From: Gammaproteobacteria bacterium
Lineage (GTDB): Bacteria > Pseudomonadota > Gammaproteobacteria > Pseudomonadales > Pseudohongiellaceae
NCBI GenBank assembly: GCA_021773355.1
Contig: JAJFKE010000029.1
Coordinates: forward strand, 26,666-90,665
Length of the DNA: 64,000 bases
Reading direction: 5' to 3'
Position 1 is the first letter of the stretch. Every line of letters begins with the position of its first letter. Both the position numbers and the translations under genes were made by a program. Positions 9,664 through 18,615 of this stretch are shown in pieces. Below the pieces are notes generated by a model that did no database searches, was not told where the DNA came from, and saw only the letters and a program-made list of their open reading frames with translations.

Positions 9664-9967
9664 GATTACACGCCTCCACATATGGGACTGAGTGGGGACC
9701 AGAATAGTTGGCTTAGCGTGGCGAGTCTATAGTTTTTGAATAAGTTGTCGCTGAAGTTTTATCAGCAGATTTTTGCTGCCCCCTTGCATCGACGGCGCAA
9801 CAAGAGCAGTCGCCCAATATCCTTTAGAAAAGTGATCCGTTACTATGGGGCTCGCCGTAAAAGCTCTCTTGCTAGCTGTCGTTTGGAACAATAAGCCCTA
9901 AGTTCAGGCTTTGAAACGGAAGTTATAGAAGCCGAACCATATAAAACCAATAATTAGGAGCCCCGGG
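9664..9967. other. Divergent promoter region
   Basis: Separates the leftward cyclase-family gene from the rightward PQQ dehydrogenase and must contain both promoters. TTAGGAG at 9954-9960 is the ribosome-binding site of the dehydrogenase. No operator-like palindrome was seen. Confidence 0.4.
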
Positions 9968-11764
9968 ATGCCAAGTCAGACTCCCCTTACTATTCGTACT
10001 CGTATCATCACGGCCGCAGTCTTACTTTACGCCTTTGTATTTTCCGCGGTGACACAGGGCCAATCGGTTGACGATTTCGTCCCAGTTACCGATGCCATGT
10101 TGCAGAATCCTGCGGACAGCGATTGGCTAATGTGGAGGAGAACTTTGGATAGCTGGGGTTATAGTCCCCTAGCTCAAGTCAATCGCAGTAACGTTGATCA
10201 GCTACGTTTGGTCTGGACCCGCGATCTTGCTACTGGTACAGGCGAAATTACACCGCTGGCCTACAACGGCATTCTTTATGTGCCGCAGGTCAATGACATA
10301 ATTCAGGCCATAGAAGCGGAATCGGGTGATTTAATTTGGGAATATCGGCGCGACATACCTGACGATCTATATGAGATGGTGGGCGGCAATGCACGCAACA
10401 ATCGCAATCTGGCTATATACGAAAATCTAATTATCAACACTAGCGATGATAATTTTGTCTTCGCCCTTGACGCCTTGACCGGTGAAATGGTCTGGGAAAC
10501 CGAGATTTTTGACTATAAAGTTAACTCAGCCACTCACAGTTCAGGCCCAATCATAGCCGATGGCCGTGTAATATCGGGACGCAGCTGCCGCCCCTGGGGT
10601 GGGCCCAATGCCTGTGTTATTGCCGCCCATGACGCTAGAACCGGTGCGGAACTGTGGCGACGCAGACTGATTCCTGCTCCCGGCGAGCCCGGCGATGAAA
10701 CTTGGGCAGATGTTCCCTTCGAACAACGTCAGCATGTGGGCTCCTGGATGGTGCCGAGTTACGATCCAGAATTGAAGCTAATCATTCTCGGCACTTCGGT
10801 TACCTCGCCGGCACCAAAATTCTATTTAGGTGGAGTAGAGAACAAACATCTCTATCACAATTCTACTATGGCTCTGGAAGTTGAAACCGGTGAGATGCGT
10901 TGGTATTACCAGCACTTAAATGATCATTGGGATTTGGATCATCCCTTCGAGAGATTGTTGGTAGAAACCAAAGTCGCTCCCGACCCGGATGAAGTTAGTT
11001 GGATAAATCCAAACCTGGTCTCAGGTGAAGTACGTAAAGTAATCACCGGCATTCCCGGGAAAACAGGCGTGGTGTATACCCTTGACAGGGCCACCGGAGA
11101 ATTTCTTTGGGCAACTCCGACGGTGCAGCAAAACGTCATCGAAAATATTGATGGAGCTACCGGAGTAGTCACCGAAAACCCAGAAGTTATCTTCCGGGAA
11201 TCAGAACAGGTGGTGTTTGTCTGTCCCACCTGGACTGGTGGCAAGGACTGGGAAGCGGGAGCCTATAGCCCGCTAACCAATACCATGTATTACCCCTTAC
11301 GCAACACCTGCGCCAATATGATGGCGACGGCTAATTTTGATAGTGACACGGCTCAGGCACTAACCGCTGGAGGGCAAGGGGGTCTCGCCATCTATTCTCT
11401 TGCCGCACGCCATCAGATTGCGCCGGGCACAGAAAATCTCGGCACCGTGCGGGCGATCTCCGCAGAGACAGGTAAGACCGAATGGCTGTATGAACAGAGA
11501 GCGGGCACCATGTCTCTGGTAGCTACCGGTGGCGGTTTAATTTTTGGTGGTGATTCCAATGGCCGCTTTAGAGCACACGATCACGAAACTGGCGAAGTAC
11601 TTTGGGAAGTTAACCTGGGTTCATCTGTTAGTGGCTATCCAATTACCTATTCAGTGAACGGAACTCAGTACGTGGCAGTCAATACCGGCAGTGGTCAGAT
11701 AAATCTTACGCCGGAGCTGCGACCCAGCAGGGGCACTAATGTCTATGTGTTTTCGCTGCGGTAA
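9968..11764 (+). CDS. PQQ-dependent dehydrogenase (quinoprotein), second paralogue
   Basis: A 598-residue secreted quinoprotein of the same architecture as the one at 6383: both begin with a DDFVPVTDAML / EEFTPVTNEML block and a WR...SWGYSPL block after the signal peptide. Tryptophan-docking motifs recur (AIEAESGDLIWEY, ALDALTGEMVWET, ALEVETGEMRWYY). The catalytic acidic site reads HWDLDHPFE. The signal peptide runs to about residue 31 (TQGQS). GGAG lies upstream of the ATG. No cytochrome gene follows this copy, so it may share the cytochrome at 8149. No PQQ biosynthesis genes are in the window. Confidence 0.9.
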   Translation: MPSQTPLTIRTRIITAAVLLYAFVFSAVTQGQSVDDFVPVTDAMLQNPADSDWLMWRRTLDSWGYSPLAQVNRSNVDQLRLVWTRDLATGTGEITPLAYNGILYVPQVNDIIQAIEAESGDLIWEYRRDIPDDLYEMVGGNARNNRNLAIYENLIINTSDDNFVFALDALTGEMVWETEIFDYKVNSATHSSGPIIADGRVISGRSCRPWGGPNACVIAAHDARTGAELWRRRLIPAPGEPGDETWADVPFEQRQHVGSWMVPSYDPELKLIILGTSVTSPAPKFYLGGVENKHLYHNSTMALEVETGEMRWYYQHLNDHWDLDHPFERLLVETKVAPDPDEVSWINPNLVSGEVRKVITGIPGKTGVVYTLDRATGEFLWATPTVQQNVIENIDGATGVVTENPEVIFRESEQVVFVCPTWTGGKDWEAGAYSPLTNTMYYPLRNTCANMMATANFDSDTAQALTAGGQGGLAIYSLAARHQIAPGTENLGTVRAISAETGKTEWLYEQRAGTMSLVATGGGLIFGGDSNGRFRAHDHETGEVLWEVNLGSSVSGYPITYSVNGTQYVAVNTGSGQINLTPELRPSRGTNVYVFSLR

Positions 11765-12287
11765 GAGTCTGAGATATCCGCAGAAAATATTGAGCCAACT
11801 CAATAGATTAACTTGTTTTGAGCTGCTGTTTTCTGCTCAGCCGTTAAATTTTGAACAATGAGCCAGAAACAGGACTATTGTTGGCGGCTGGACTGGACAG
11901 AATACCTCATCGCCCGCGGTAACGCAGATGCTCCCTGCTCACGGGCCCCTGGCCCTGATTGTTCCCAGGAAACATCTGCGTTACCGCGGGCTTACTTCAG
12001 CGTTGAATTTACAATAAAACTAAGCCAGCGTTTTCAAGATTTCGTGGGGATATCTCAGGCTCAGAGTAAACGTACTGTAGAGTAGAAAGAGCTTAACGAT
12101 ATTCAGAAATGCTCGGTTAAGAAGCGGGCGAATGCCACGCAGATTAATATAAATTCCACGTTCGAAAATTAAGGGGAGTTTTGATGTCCTCACCGATTCC
12201 CTCAGCTGATTCCGATGCTGTCTTCAGAATCCGCTGCTGCCGGATGATAGCTCGAGTGATCCTCGAATTCACAAGCCTGTGAGTGAA
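11765..12287. other. Intergenic region with a long hairpin
   Basis: Lies between the convergent dehydrogenase and TonB-receptor genes. The only strong structure is the 80-base perfect inverted repeat at 11912-11991. A 75-codon open frame across it (11858-12085) has no ribosome-binding site and is unlikely to be a gene. Confidence 0.5.
11912..11991. repeat. Perfect 19-bp inverted repeat with 42-base loop
   Basis: The arm GCCCGCGGTAACGCAGATG (11912-11930) recurs as its exact reverse complement at 11973-11991. The loop is GC-rich with further small inverted pieces (GGGCCCCTGGCCC). There is no T-run, so it is not a classic terminator. It could be a small palindromic mobile repeat or the core of a structured RNA. 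No second copy was found in this window. Confidence 0.8.
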
Positions 12288-14429
12288 TCAGAACGTAGCT
12301 CTGACTTTAAAGGTAAGCCTGGCGCCGTTAGTGGTGCAGAAACGTTCGATCTCACTAAGATCTCCGTCCCGCAGGTAACCATTGAAGCGTCTTCTTTCTC
12401 GACAGCTTTCATGGTCCAGGATATTGTCAGCTTCCATGCGGTAAGTGAAACCTCCGAAGCCTACTTTCTCGGCAAACAGAGTAAGATTGCTGTTTGAGCC
12501 TATGAAGATAACGTTGTCGATGTCATAGAAGGGTCGGTTGCCATCGATGCCGTCGCGATAGTTGAAGCCGTAATTGAGATTTTGTGAGGGAACATCGTGT
12601 CGAAAACCAAAGCGGACATTTCCGCGGTCGAAAGGAACCACTTTTCTCTCGGTGGCTATCAGGGGGTCATCGATATAGGAATCCTGCACCAATAATCCCG
12701 CAGTAATTACCGCCTGTGGAAGGTTTAAAAATCCTAACCTGATGCTGGCGTTAAGATTAAGGCCAACTACCGTACCGTCACCGACATTGCCGTTAGTGGT
12801 GGCAAGATTGCTAGGGCTGCTTGAAATATCGATTCTGTCGATTGAATCGCCAACATCGTAATAAAATAATCTGGAGTTCAGTACGCCGCCATCGTTGGGC
12901 AGACGATAATCAAGATTGAGGTTGTAGCGCCAAACCTGTTCCTGTACCAATTCGGGGTTCCCGGCGATGGTGTCCTGCTCCTCATCCCTCTCGTTGGTGG
13001 CTGCGGAAAAATCGGAAAATCGTAATTGTGAAACATCTTTTTCGGCAGACATGCGAAGTTGAAAGCTGCTGCTAAGGTTGAACCTGAAATCCAGTTTTGG
13101 TTTCAAAAAATCGAAACCTCGTTTCTTGTTGGTGTCCCCTGTTTGTTCAATCTCCGAATCCTCATACAGTAAACTGCTTTCCAGGGACATGCGTTGATTG
13201 ATCTGCCAATTGTGCACGGCAAATCCCTCATAGCGAATTTCCTCTACGGTTGAAACGGCGTTGGGTAAGGGGATTGGTGTAAGATCGCCGTGCCCAGCCG
13301 AAGGGGTGCCGGGTACGTTCAGGCCAATCTTTAACGAGGAGTCCAATATAGTTTGGGCTCGTTCTATTCCGAGCTCCAGGTTCTGATTGTCTACCAAGCC
13401 CCAGGCATAAGATGTTCTGACGATGCGTTCACGCTCGCGGCTGCTTGTATCGAGGAAAAGGTTTTTCGTTTCCGGGCTCCCTATGGCAGAGGAAGTAAAT
13501 CTCTCGCGAGTAATTTCATTGTTTCTCTCATTCACAATGAAAAGAATTTTGTATTTGCCACCGTTGTTAAAGTTGTGTTCATAATCGCCACCAAATTCCC
13601 AGTTGTCACTGGTTGCGGGAATATCTTCGCGCTCAATGGATGTCGAATTTGGCGAGCTTTGAAAATCGGTAATAGTCCTCACTAGGCTCGAAGGCGGATC
13701 GCTTTCGCTGTAGAGGCCGTTGAATGCAATTCTGTCCACCGCCGTGGGTTGATAGGAAATATTTGAATTTAGCGTGTAGGTGGTCTGATCCCGCACGCGG
13801 TCGAAGACGCGTGTATCATTGAGTGAAAGATCAGGCGGCAGCACACTGATCTCAAAACTTTCCAGCGCTTCATAGCCGGTTTTAACATCGGCACTGAGTA
13901 GATAATCGAATTGTCCCGATTGACCACTGAATGAAAAAGTTCCAACCGGCTCCACTGTGCCATCGTGGAAGTGCGTCATGCCAAGCTCGGTTGACAGGTT
14001 TGAATTTGATTGAGACTCGAGTAGTACGATATTAACCAGCTGCCCACTGTTGCGCACATCAAGATCGCCTGAGGTGCCTCTTATAATTTCTATATATTGA
14101 ACTTGTTCGGCCGAGATTCTGTCCAATTGGCTGCTGGCCTCATTCGCCTTTCCGGCCATGCGTTTGCCATTGATCAGAATTTGATCGCTGCCCCCCAGCC
14201 CACGGTCAGCCCCGTTAAAAGTTGGCACATTATTGCCTTCCAGTGCCAGACCAATACCCGGGATAACATTCAACATATCGTTGACAGAGACCGGGCCATA
14301 TTGAGCAAAGAAGGAAGCAGGGTAGGTGACCGTCGTATCGCCTTCATTTGAATCCTGAGCACTAACAAGGCTGCTGAAGGCTGACATCAAGGCAATGAGG
14401 GCTACTGCATAGTGTATTTTTATGCGCAT
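12288..14429 (-). CDS. TonB-dependent outer-membrane receptor
   Basis: A roughly 713-residue outer-membrane receptor: signal peptide (ending LVSAQ), plug domain with VNDMLNVIPGI and GSDQILINGKRM, then VQYIEIIRGTSG before a long beta-barrel of alternating aromatic strands ending in RATF, the C-terminal aromatic that marks outer-membrane insertion. It should take up a substrate with energy from TonB. I start at the ATG at 14429, where a normal signal peptide begins and AGG lies upstream; the frame is open 25 codons further to 14504. Substrate not inferable. It stands alone, near two PQQ dehydrogenases and Tat-exported enzymes. Confidence 0.87.
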   Translation of the reverse strand: MRIKIHYAVALIALMSAFSSLVSAQDSNEGDTTVTYPASFFAQYGPVSVNDMLNVIPGIGLALEGNNVPTFNGADRGLGGSDQILINGKRMAGKANEASSQLDRISAEQVQYIEIIRGTSGDLDVRNSGQLVNIVLLESQSNSNLSTELGMTHFHDGTVEPVGTFSFSGQSGQFDYLLSADVKTGYEALESFEISVLPPDLSLNDTRVFDRVRDQTTYTLNSNISYQPTAVDRIAFNGLYSESDPPSSLVRTITDFQSSPNSTSIEREDIPATSDNWEFGGDYEHNFNNGGKYKILFIVNERNNEITRERFTSSAIGSPETKNLFLDTSSRERERIVRTSYAWGLVDNQNLELGIERAQTILDSSLKIGLNVPGTPSAGHGDLTPIPLPNAVSTVEEIRYEGFAVHNWQINQRMSLESSLLYEDSEIEQTGDTNKKRGFDFLKPKLDFRFNLSSSFQLRMSAEKDVSQLRFSDFSAATNERDEEQDTIAGNPELVQEQVWRYNLNLDYRLPNDGGVLNSRLFYYDVGDSIDRIDISSSPSNLATTNGNVGDGTVVGLNLNASIRLGFLNLPQAVITAGLLVQDSYIDDPLIATERKVVPFDRGNVRFGFRHDVPSQNLNYGFNYRDGIDGNRPFYDIDNVIFIGSNSNLTLFAEKVGFGGFTYRMEADNILDHESCRERRRFNGYLRDGDLSEIERFCTTNGARLTFKVRATF

Positions 14430-14909
14430 TTGCGCAGCACCTGCCCTTAGGGGCGCCACTATTAGCACTCTGCTACCGGGTAGTTTCAAGCGAAGACTCT
14501 TCATAATCTGCCAATCCGCTGATTCTTAAAACAGGAATCTATTAGTGACGGGAAGAATATTATGTTCGCCAGCATATAGAAACAAAAGAATGAGGTAAGA
14601 GCCAACGATTAGGTGGATAGTCCCAGCTCGAATACTTTAAAGTAATGGGGCTAAGGCATTGAAAGCAATAGTATCTGAGTAAAAATACAGCCGTGTATTA
14701 AGGGCGAAAGCGGGTTTTCAGGAATGCTCAGTTCAGAAGCCGGCAACATCCCTATAGGCTAACTTCAACTCCTTGCTCGAATAGTAAATTGTGGCAGTTA
14801 TTGCCCTCATTTAAAAAATCTCACTTATAAGCTCCTGGGCTAGCTAAGCGTAGACTTAAACCGTTATAGCTCTTATTCTATCTGCAGATAACTATTAGAG
14901 GGTACAGTA
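14430..14909. other. Divergent promoter region between receptor and amidohydrolase
   Basis: About 480 bases with no gene supported beyond the possible 25-codon 5' extension of the receptor. It holds both divergent promoters. GAGGG at 14898-14902 is the ribosome-binding site of the amidohydrolase. No clear operator was found. Confidence 0.4.
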
Positions 14910-16025
14910 ATGAGTGACATCACACGCCGCAACTTTGTGCGTCAGGCTGGCTTGTACACCGCCGGTGGTCTCGCCCTAAGCGGTGCTTTACCGGGACTAG
15001 TGTCGAAATCGGCACAGGCTCAGCCCGTCCCCGACTGGCTCGCTCTGACCAACGAGCCAGCGCTGGAACCAGAACTTCCCATTATCGACCCCCATCATCA
15101 TCTATGGGACCGACCCGGCAATCTTTATATGCTTGAGCATCTGCTCGAAGATATTCGCGCGCACAATGTGCGTCAAACCGTGTTTGTGGAATGCACATCC
15201 ATGTACCGTGCCGACGGACCGGAAGAGTTGCGAGTGGTAGGTGAAACAGAATTTGTACAGGGAGTTGCAGCCAAGAGTGCCAGTGGTCTTTACGGTGATA
15301 CCCGGGTGGCGACAGGCATTGTGGGTACTGCGGACCTGCGACTGGGTGACCGGGTAACGCCGGTGCTGGAGGCGCAGATTGCGGCAAGTCCGCAGCGTTT
15401 TCGTGGCATCCGCCATCGTGCCGCATGGGCAGATAAGACAGTGCTCCCAAACCTGTCCCCCAATGCGCCGCAACATATATTATTGGATCCGGACTTCCGC
15501 AAAGGCTATGCACATCTGCGTACCTACGGCCTGTCCTTCGAAGGCTGGCTCTATCACACACATATCGCCGATCTAACTGATCTCGCGCATGCATTTCCCG
15601 ATACCACCATCATCTTCAACCATCTTGGCGGTCCTATTGGTGTGGGCTCCTATGCGGGACGTCGTGATGAGGTGTTCGCTGCATGGAAGCTGGATGTTGC
15701 CGAACTGGCGAAATGCCCCAACGTTGTTGCCAAAGTTGGCGGTATACAGATGGTTGTCAATGGCTACGGCTGGCATGAGCAAGAGCGGCCACCGACATCG
15801 GATCAATTACTTGCGGCCAATCGGGACTGGTACAACTACACCATCGATCAGTTTGGCCCGGACCGCTGCATGTTCGAGAGCAATTTCCCGGTGGATAAAC
15901 TGTCCTGCTCTTACACTGTGTTATGGAATCAGTTCAAGAAGTTGACCAGCGGATATTCGGCTGACGAGAGAGCAGCCATGTTTCACGACACGGCGATGCG
16001 GGTTTATCGACTGCCGCGGGTGTAG
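14910..16025 (+). CDS. Tat-exported amidohydrolase (PF04909 family)
   Basis: A 371-residue TIM-barrel amidohydrolase of the amidohydrolase_2 family, which includes 2-pyrone-4,6-dicarboxylate lactonase-like and ACMSD-like enzymes. The first metal site is IIDPHHHLWD (residues 55-64); later conserved parts are FNHLGGP and FESNFPVDK, the latter carrying the catalytic-type Asp. The N-terminus is a twin-arginine signal (TRRNFVRQAG) ending at AQAQ, so it is exported folded. GAGGG sits before the ATG. The next gene, also with a Tat signal, follows on the same strand and they may form one unit. Confidence 0.87.
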   Translation: MSDITRRNFVRQAGLYTAGGLALSGALPGLVSKSAQAQPVPDWLALTNEPALEPELPIIDPHHHLWDRPGNLYMLEHLLEDIRAHNVRQTVFVECTSMYRADGPEELRVVGETEFVQGVAAKSASGLYGDTRVATGIVGTADLRLGDRVTPVLEAQIAASPQRFRGIRHRAAWADKTVLPNLSPNAPQHILLDPDFRKGYAHLRTYGLSFEGWLYHTHIADLTDLAHAFPDTTIIFNHLGGPIGVGSYAGRRDEVFAAWKLDVAELAKCPNVVAKVGGIQMVVNGYGWHEQERPPTSDQLLAANRDWYNYTIDQFGPDRCMFESNFPVDKLSCSYTVLWNQFKKLTSGYSADERAAMFHDTAMRVYRLPRV

Positions 16026-16146
16026 TAGGGTTGGCGTCTAAGGGGAAAAATCATCAGACGTAATTTTCGGTACGCAGTGAATTAAGGCGAAAAGCAACTG
16101 ATGCTGATTGAAATCTCGTCGGCTGAAAAAGTAGGAGGAAACCGCT

Positions 16147-16848
16147 ATGAGCCGAAAACAAGAACAAGACTCATTCGGCCAGGCTAAACTGGACTACTCG
16201 GTCGATAATGGAATTAGTCGACGTCAGATACTGGTCGCTGGCGCTGTAGCGACCGCTACCCTCATGCTATCCCCGGCTGCACTGGCTCAATCAGCCGTGC
16301 CAAGATTCAGGCGTGTTCCAATACAGTACATCGCAGCCCTGGGTGATCCGCAGGCACGCTCCGGGAGCAATGCTCAAGAGTGGGGCTTATGGGCAAAAGA
16401 CCCTGGCCCCCGCGGAGTTGATCTGGATGACTATGACAGATTACGGGCCAATGCCGGTGTTGCCCCAGCAAGATGGACTTTCGATAAGGAGGATTGGTGG
16501 CTGGAAGAACATGGCCTGATAATGGAGCAACCTGAATTCCCTCTCGCTGCTGGCCGGTATAGAGTCACGGGTGATCGCAAGATTGCTGCCGTACTGACAG
16601 TTGATCCCATGGCCAGTGATGGTACTCAGCAATGGGAACTGGATAATAATGCGTCGATCTATGACGTGACCCATCTACGCTGTCGTTCCGGTAGATACAC
16701 ACCGACAACCAGCGATGGTTCCTGCTCACCAGCGAAAGCAAAGAAGTCAGCGTTTCCGGTCAGGCCGGGGGCGGATATGCCAGATGTCGATGGTTGCAAC
16801 AGACAAGACTATGCAGTTTTCATCGTGACTGCCGTGGCTGACTTGTAA
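16147..16848 (+). CDS. Tat-exported protein of unknown function
   Basis: I do not recognise this 233-residue family. It has a twin-arginine signal (SRRQILVAGAVA, near residues 25-36) cleaved around ALAQS. The mature part is rich in Trp, Asp and Gly (EWGLWAKDPGPRG, WWLEEHGL). Two cysteines are close together (HLRCRSGRY and DGSCSPAK) and a third lies near the end. GGAGG sits 8-9 bases before the ATG, an excellent ribosome-binding site. It follows the Tat-exported amidohydrolase by 121 bases on the same strand, which suggests a partner role, but no catalytic motif is visible. Confidence 0.75.
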   Translation: MSRKQEQDSFGQAKLDYSVDNGISRRQILVAGAVATATLMLSPAALAQSAVPRFRRVPIQYIAALGDPQARSGSNAQEWGLWAKDPGPRGVDLDDYDRLRANAGVAPARWTFDKEDWWLEEHGLIMEQPEFPLAAGRYRVTGDRKIAAVLTVDPMASDGTQQWELDNNASIYDVTHLRCRSGRYTPTTSDGSCSPAKAKKSAFPVRPGADMPDVDGCNRQDYAVFIVTAVADL

Positions 16849-16971
16849 GAGCCAGATTCGAGAGGCTCGTTCAGTACTTAAAATTCTCGGTTGATTTAAT
16901 CCGCTAACACAGAACACTTGTTGCGGATTTGCATTGCTAGCCAGCAAGTTTGGTCTTTTCCCCGCACTCTT

Positions 16972-18060
16972 TTACTTGCGGACGTCAGCGACCCTTTTTT
17001 TATTTGCCTCACCATAGGAAACCATTCGTTGTGCCTCCTCATCCCATAATGCTGACCGAAAACAGTCGATAATATCGCGTGGCATAAGCGATGTGCTTAC
17101 CGGTGTTTGCAGTTCGGGAATGGCAGTCATGGCTTCCGGCAGACGATAAAATGGAATGTGCATGTTGAGATGATGAATGTGGTGGTAGCCGATATTACCG
17201 CTAAACCATTGCATCAATTTATTGAGCCGCATGTAACTGGAGGACTCAAGTGCGGCTCGGTAGAAAGTCCATGCTTCAGGGGAGAAGATATGCATCCTCT
17301 TAAAGCTGTGCTGTGCAAAGAACAGATAACTGCCAAGGGCTGAAGCAATAGTCATTGGCAGTAAAACAGTAAATAAAACTGTACTAAACCCCCCCAATGT
17401 CCATATCAGGCCAATCACTAAGCCATGCAGCAGCAGGGATAAGCCTGAGTCCCAGTGTCGTATTGGGTCACGAAGAAATGGCAATAAACAAATGGTGAGT
17501 GCGAACACAGTAATATAACCAAACAGAACCACAAGTGGATGCCTCTTAACACGATAGCTCAGTCGCTCGGCGAGCGAGGCATTTCGCCACATCTTTGTCG
17601 TCATCACCGGAAACGAACCCACGCTCGATTCGCTTATTTTGCCGACATGGCCATGGTGATAATTATGACTTTTGCGCCATGACCGGGGAGGTGTCAAGGT
17701 AAAAGCAGCATACGTACGAAACAGCAACCAGGCTATGCGCGAGTGCCGCAGTATCGCTCCGTGCATGTAGTCGTGATAGGTGATGAAGGCCCGCACCATC
17801 AACAAGCCACCAATGATAGAAAACAACAGCCTAAGGGGCCACCAGGGAGTGATGCCGGCACTGATAAGTGAGGCTATCAATAAAGCGAATACGGAAAGTG
17901 TGTGCCACCAGCTTTTGACCGTTGATTCCACAGCAAAAGGTTTGGTGGCATCCAGAAGATCACGCCCAACAAGAATTCCACTGCTGTGTTGCGGAATAGC
18001 CGGTTCCACTGAACTGTCTTCTTTCACTGTTTCATTCTTCGCCGTCTGCAGCTTTGTCAT
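16972..18060 (-). CDS. Membrane fatty acid desaturase
   Basis: A 362-residue integral membrane di-iron desaturase or hydroxylase. All three histidine boxes are present: HDYMH, HNYHHGH and GYHHIHH. At least four hydrophobic segments surround them (ALLIASLISAGI, LLFSIIGGLLMV, and later pairs). It would act on acyl chains at the inner membrane, using electrons from an unlinked ferredoxin or cytochrome partner. It is transcribed alone, leftward, convergent with the Tat protein gene. Regiospecificity cannot be told from sequence. Confidence 0.88.
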   Translation of the reverse strand: MTKLQTAKNETVKEDSSVEPAIPQHSSGILVGRDLLDATKPFAVESTVKSWWHTLSVFALLIASLISAGITPWWPLRLLFSIIGGLLMVRAFITYHDYMHGAILRHSRIAWLLFRTYAAFTLTPPRSWRKSHNYHHGHVGKISESSVGSFPVMTTKMWRNASLAERLSYRVKRHPLVVLFGYITVFALTICLLPFLRDPIRHWDSGLSLLLHGLVIGLIWTLGGFSTVLFTVLLPMTIASALGSYLFFAQHSFKRMHIFSPEAWTFYRAALESSSYMRLNKLMQWFSGNIGYHHIHHLNMHIPFYRLPEAMTAIPELQTPVSTSLMPRDIIDCFRSALWDEEAQRMVSYGEANKKRVADVRK

Positions 18061-18372
18061 CGGACTCTCTACCTTACATGCTGAGCGATATAGCGATTAT
18101 TTATAGAGGCACTCAAATACCTGATATTGAGCGAAAAGTAACCCGAAAACAGGGCCGGAATTTTGATGCTGGTCAATCGGCCACCACACGGAAGCAAAAT
18201 TCCCTGCCAATATTGATTCCCTGGTTCTCATGACGCCGGTCAATATCAATAATCTTTTATCAAGTAGGCTGTCTAGTTGCTCGAATAACGCAACGATAAG
18301 TCTGTGCCAGCCATGTTCAAGACCATAGGGGAAAAAGATTAATCCATTGATTGCCGTTTTGAAGGAGCAAAC
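18061..18372. other. Spacer between desaturase gene and small ORF
   Basis: No gene is seen in these 312 bases. It must hold the leftward desaturase promoter and any promoter for the small ORF at 18373. Confidence 0.4.
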
Positions 18373-18501
18373 ATGGAAAATACCTCCGGGGCTCTGACTG
18401 CTTTGGTGAGAGCAATTTTGTCGAGGGCCTGCGTAACCCAGGCAACGTCAGTTAGGGAAGTAGAGCAGCTGCTGCAGGCAAACCGAGTTTTTCAGGATTG
18501 A
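18373..18501 (+). CDS. Small ORF, 42 residues, unknown
   Basis: A 42-residue open frame starting MENTSGALTALVRAILSRAC and ending ANRVFQD. The main support is a strong ribosome-binding site (GAAGGAG, 6 bases before the ATG). The body looks like one amphipathic helix with hydrophobic positions at 8, 11, 12, 15 and 16 and again in VREVEQLLQ. No family recognised. It lies 114 bases upstream of the PolX gene on the same strand and could be a leader peptide or an independent small protein. Confidence 0.45.
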   Translation: MENTSGALTALVRAILSRACVTQATSVREVEQLLQANRVFQD

Positions 18502-18615
18502 TGAAATTATTCGGCTGACAGCCTTAGATCCGAGCTAATCAGCGATGGGGATAAACAGGTAATTGAGACTTCAATCGGGTCTTAACAAGAACGAGATTCT
18601 GCAGCGGAGCAGATT

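Noticed and set aside
11858..12085. 75-codon frame across the 19-bp inverted repeat
   Set aside because: No ribosome-binding site, odd composition, and the hairpin lies in its middle.
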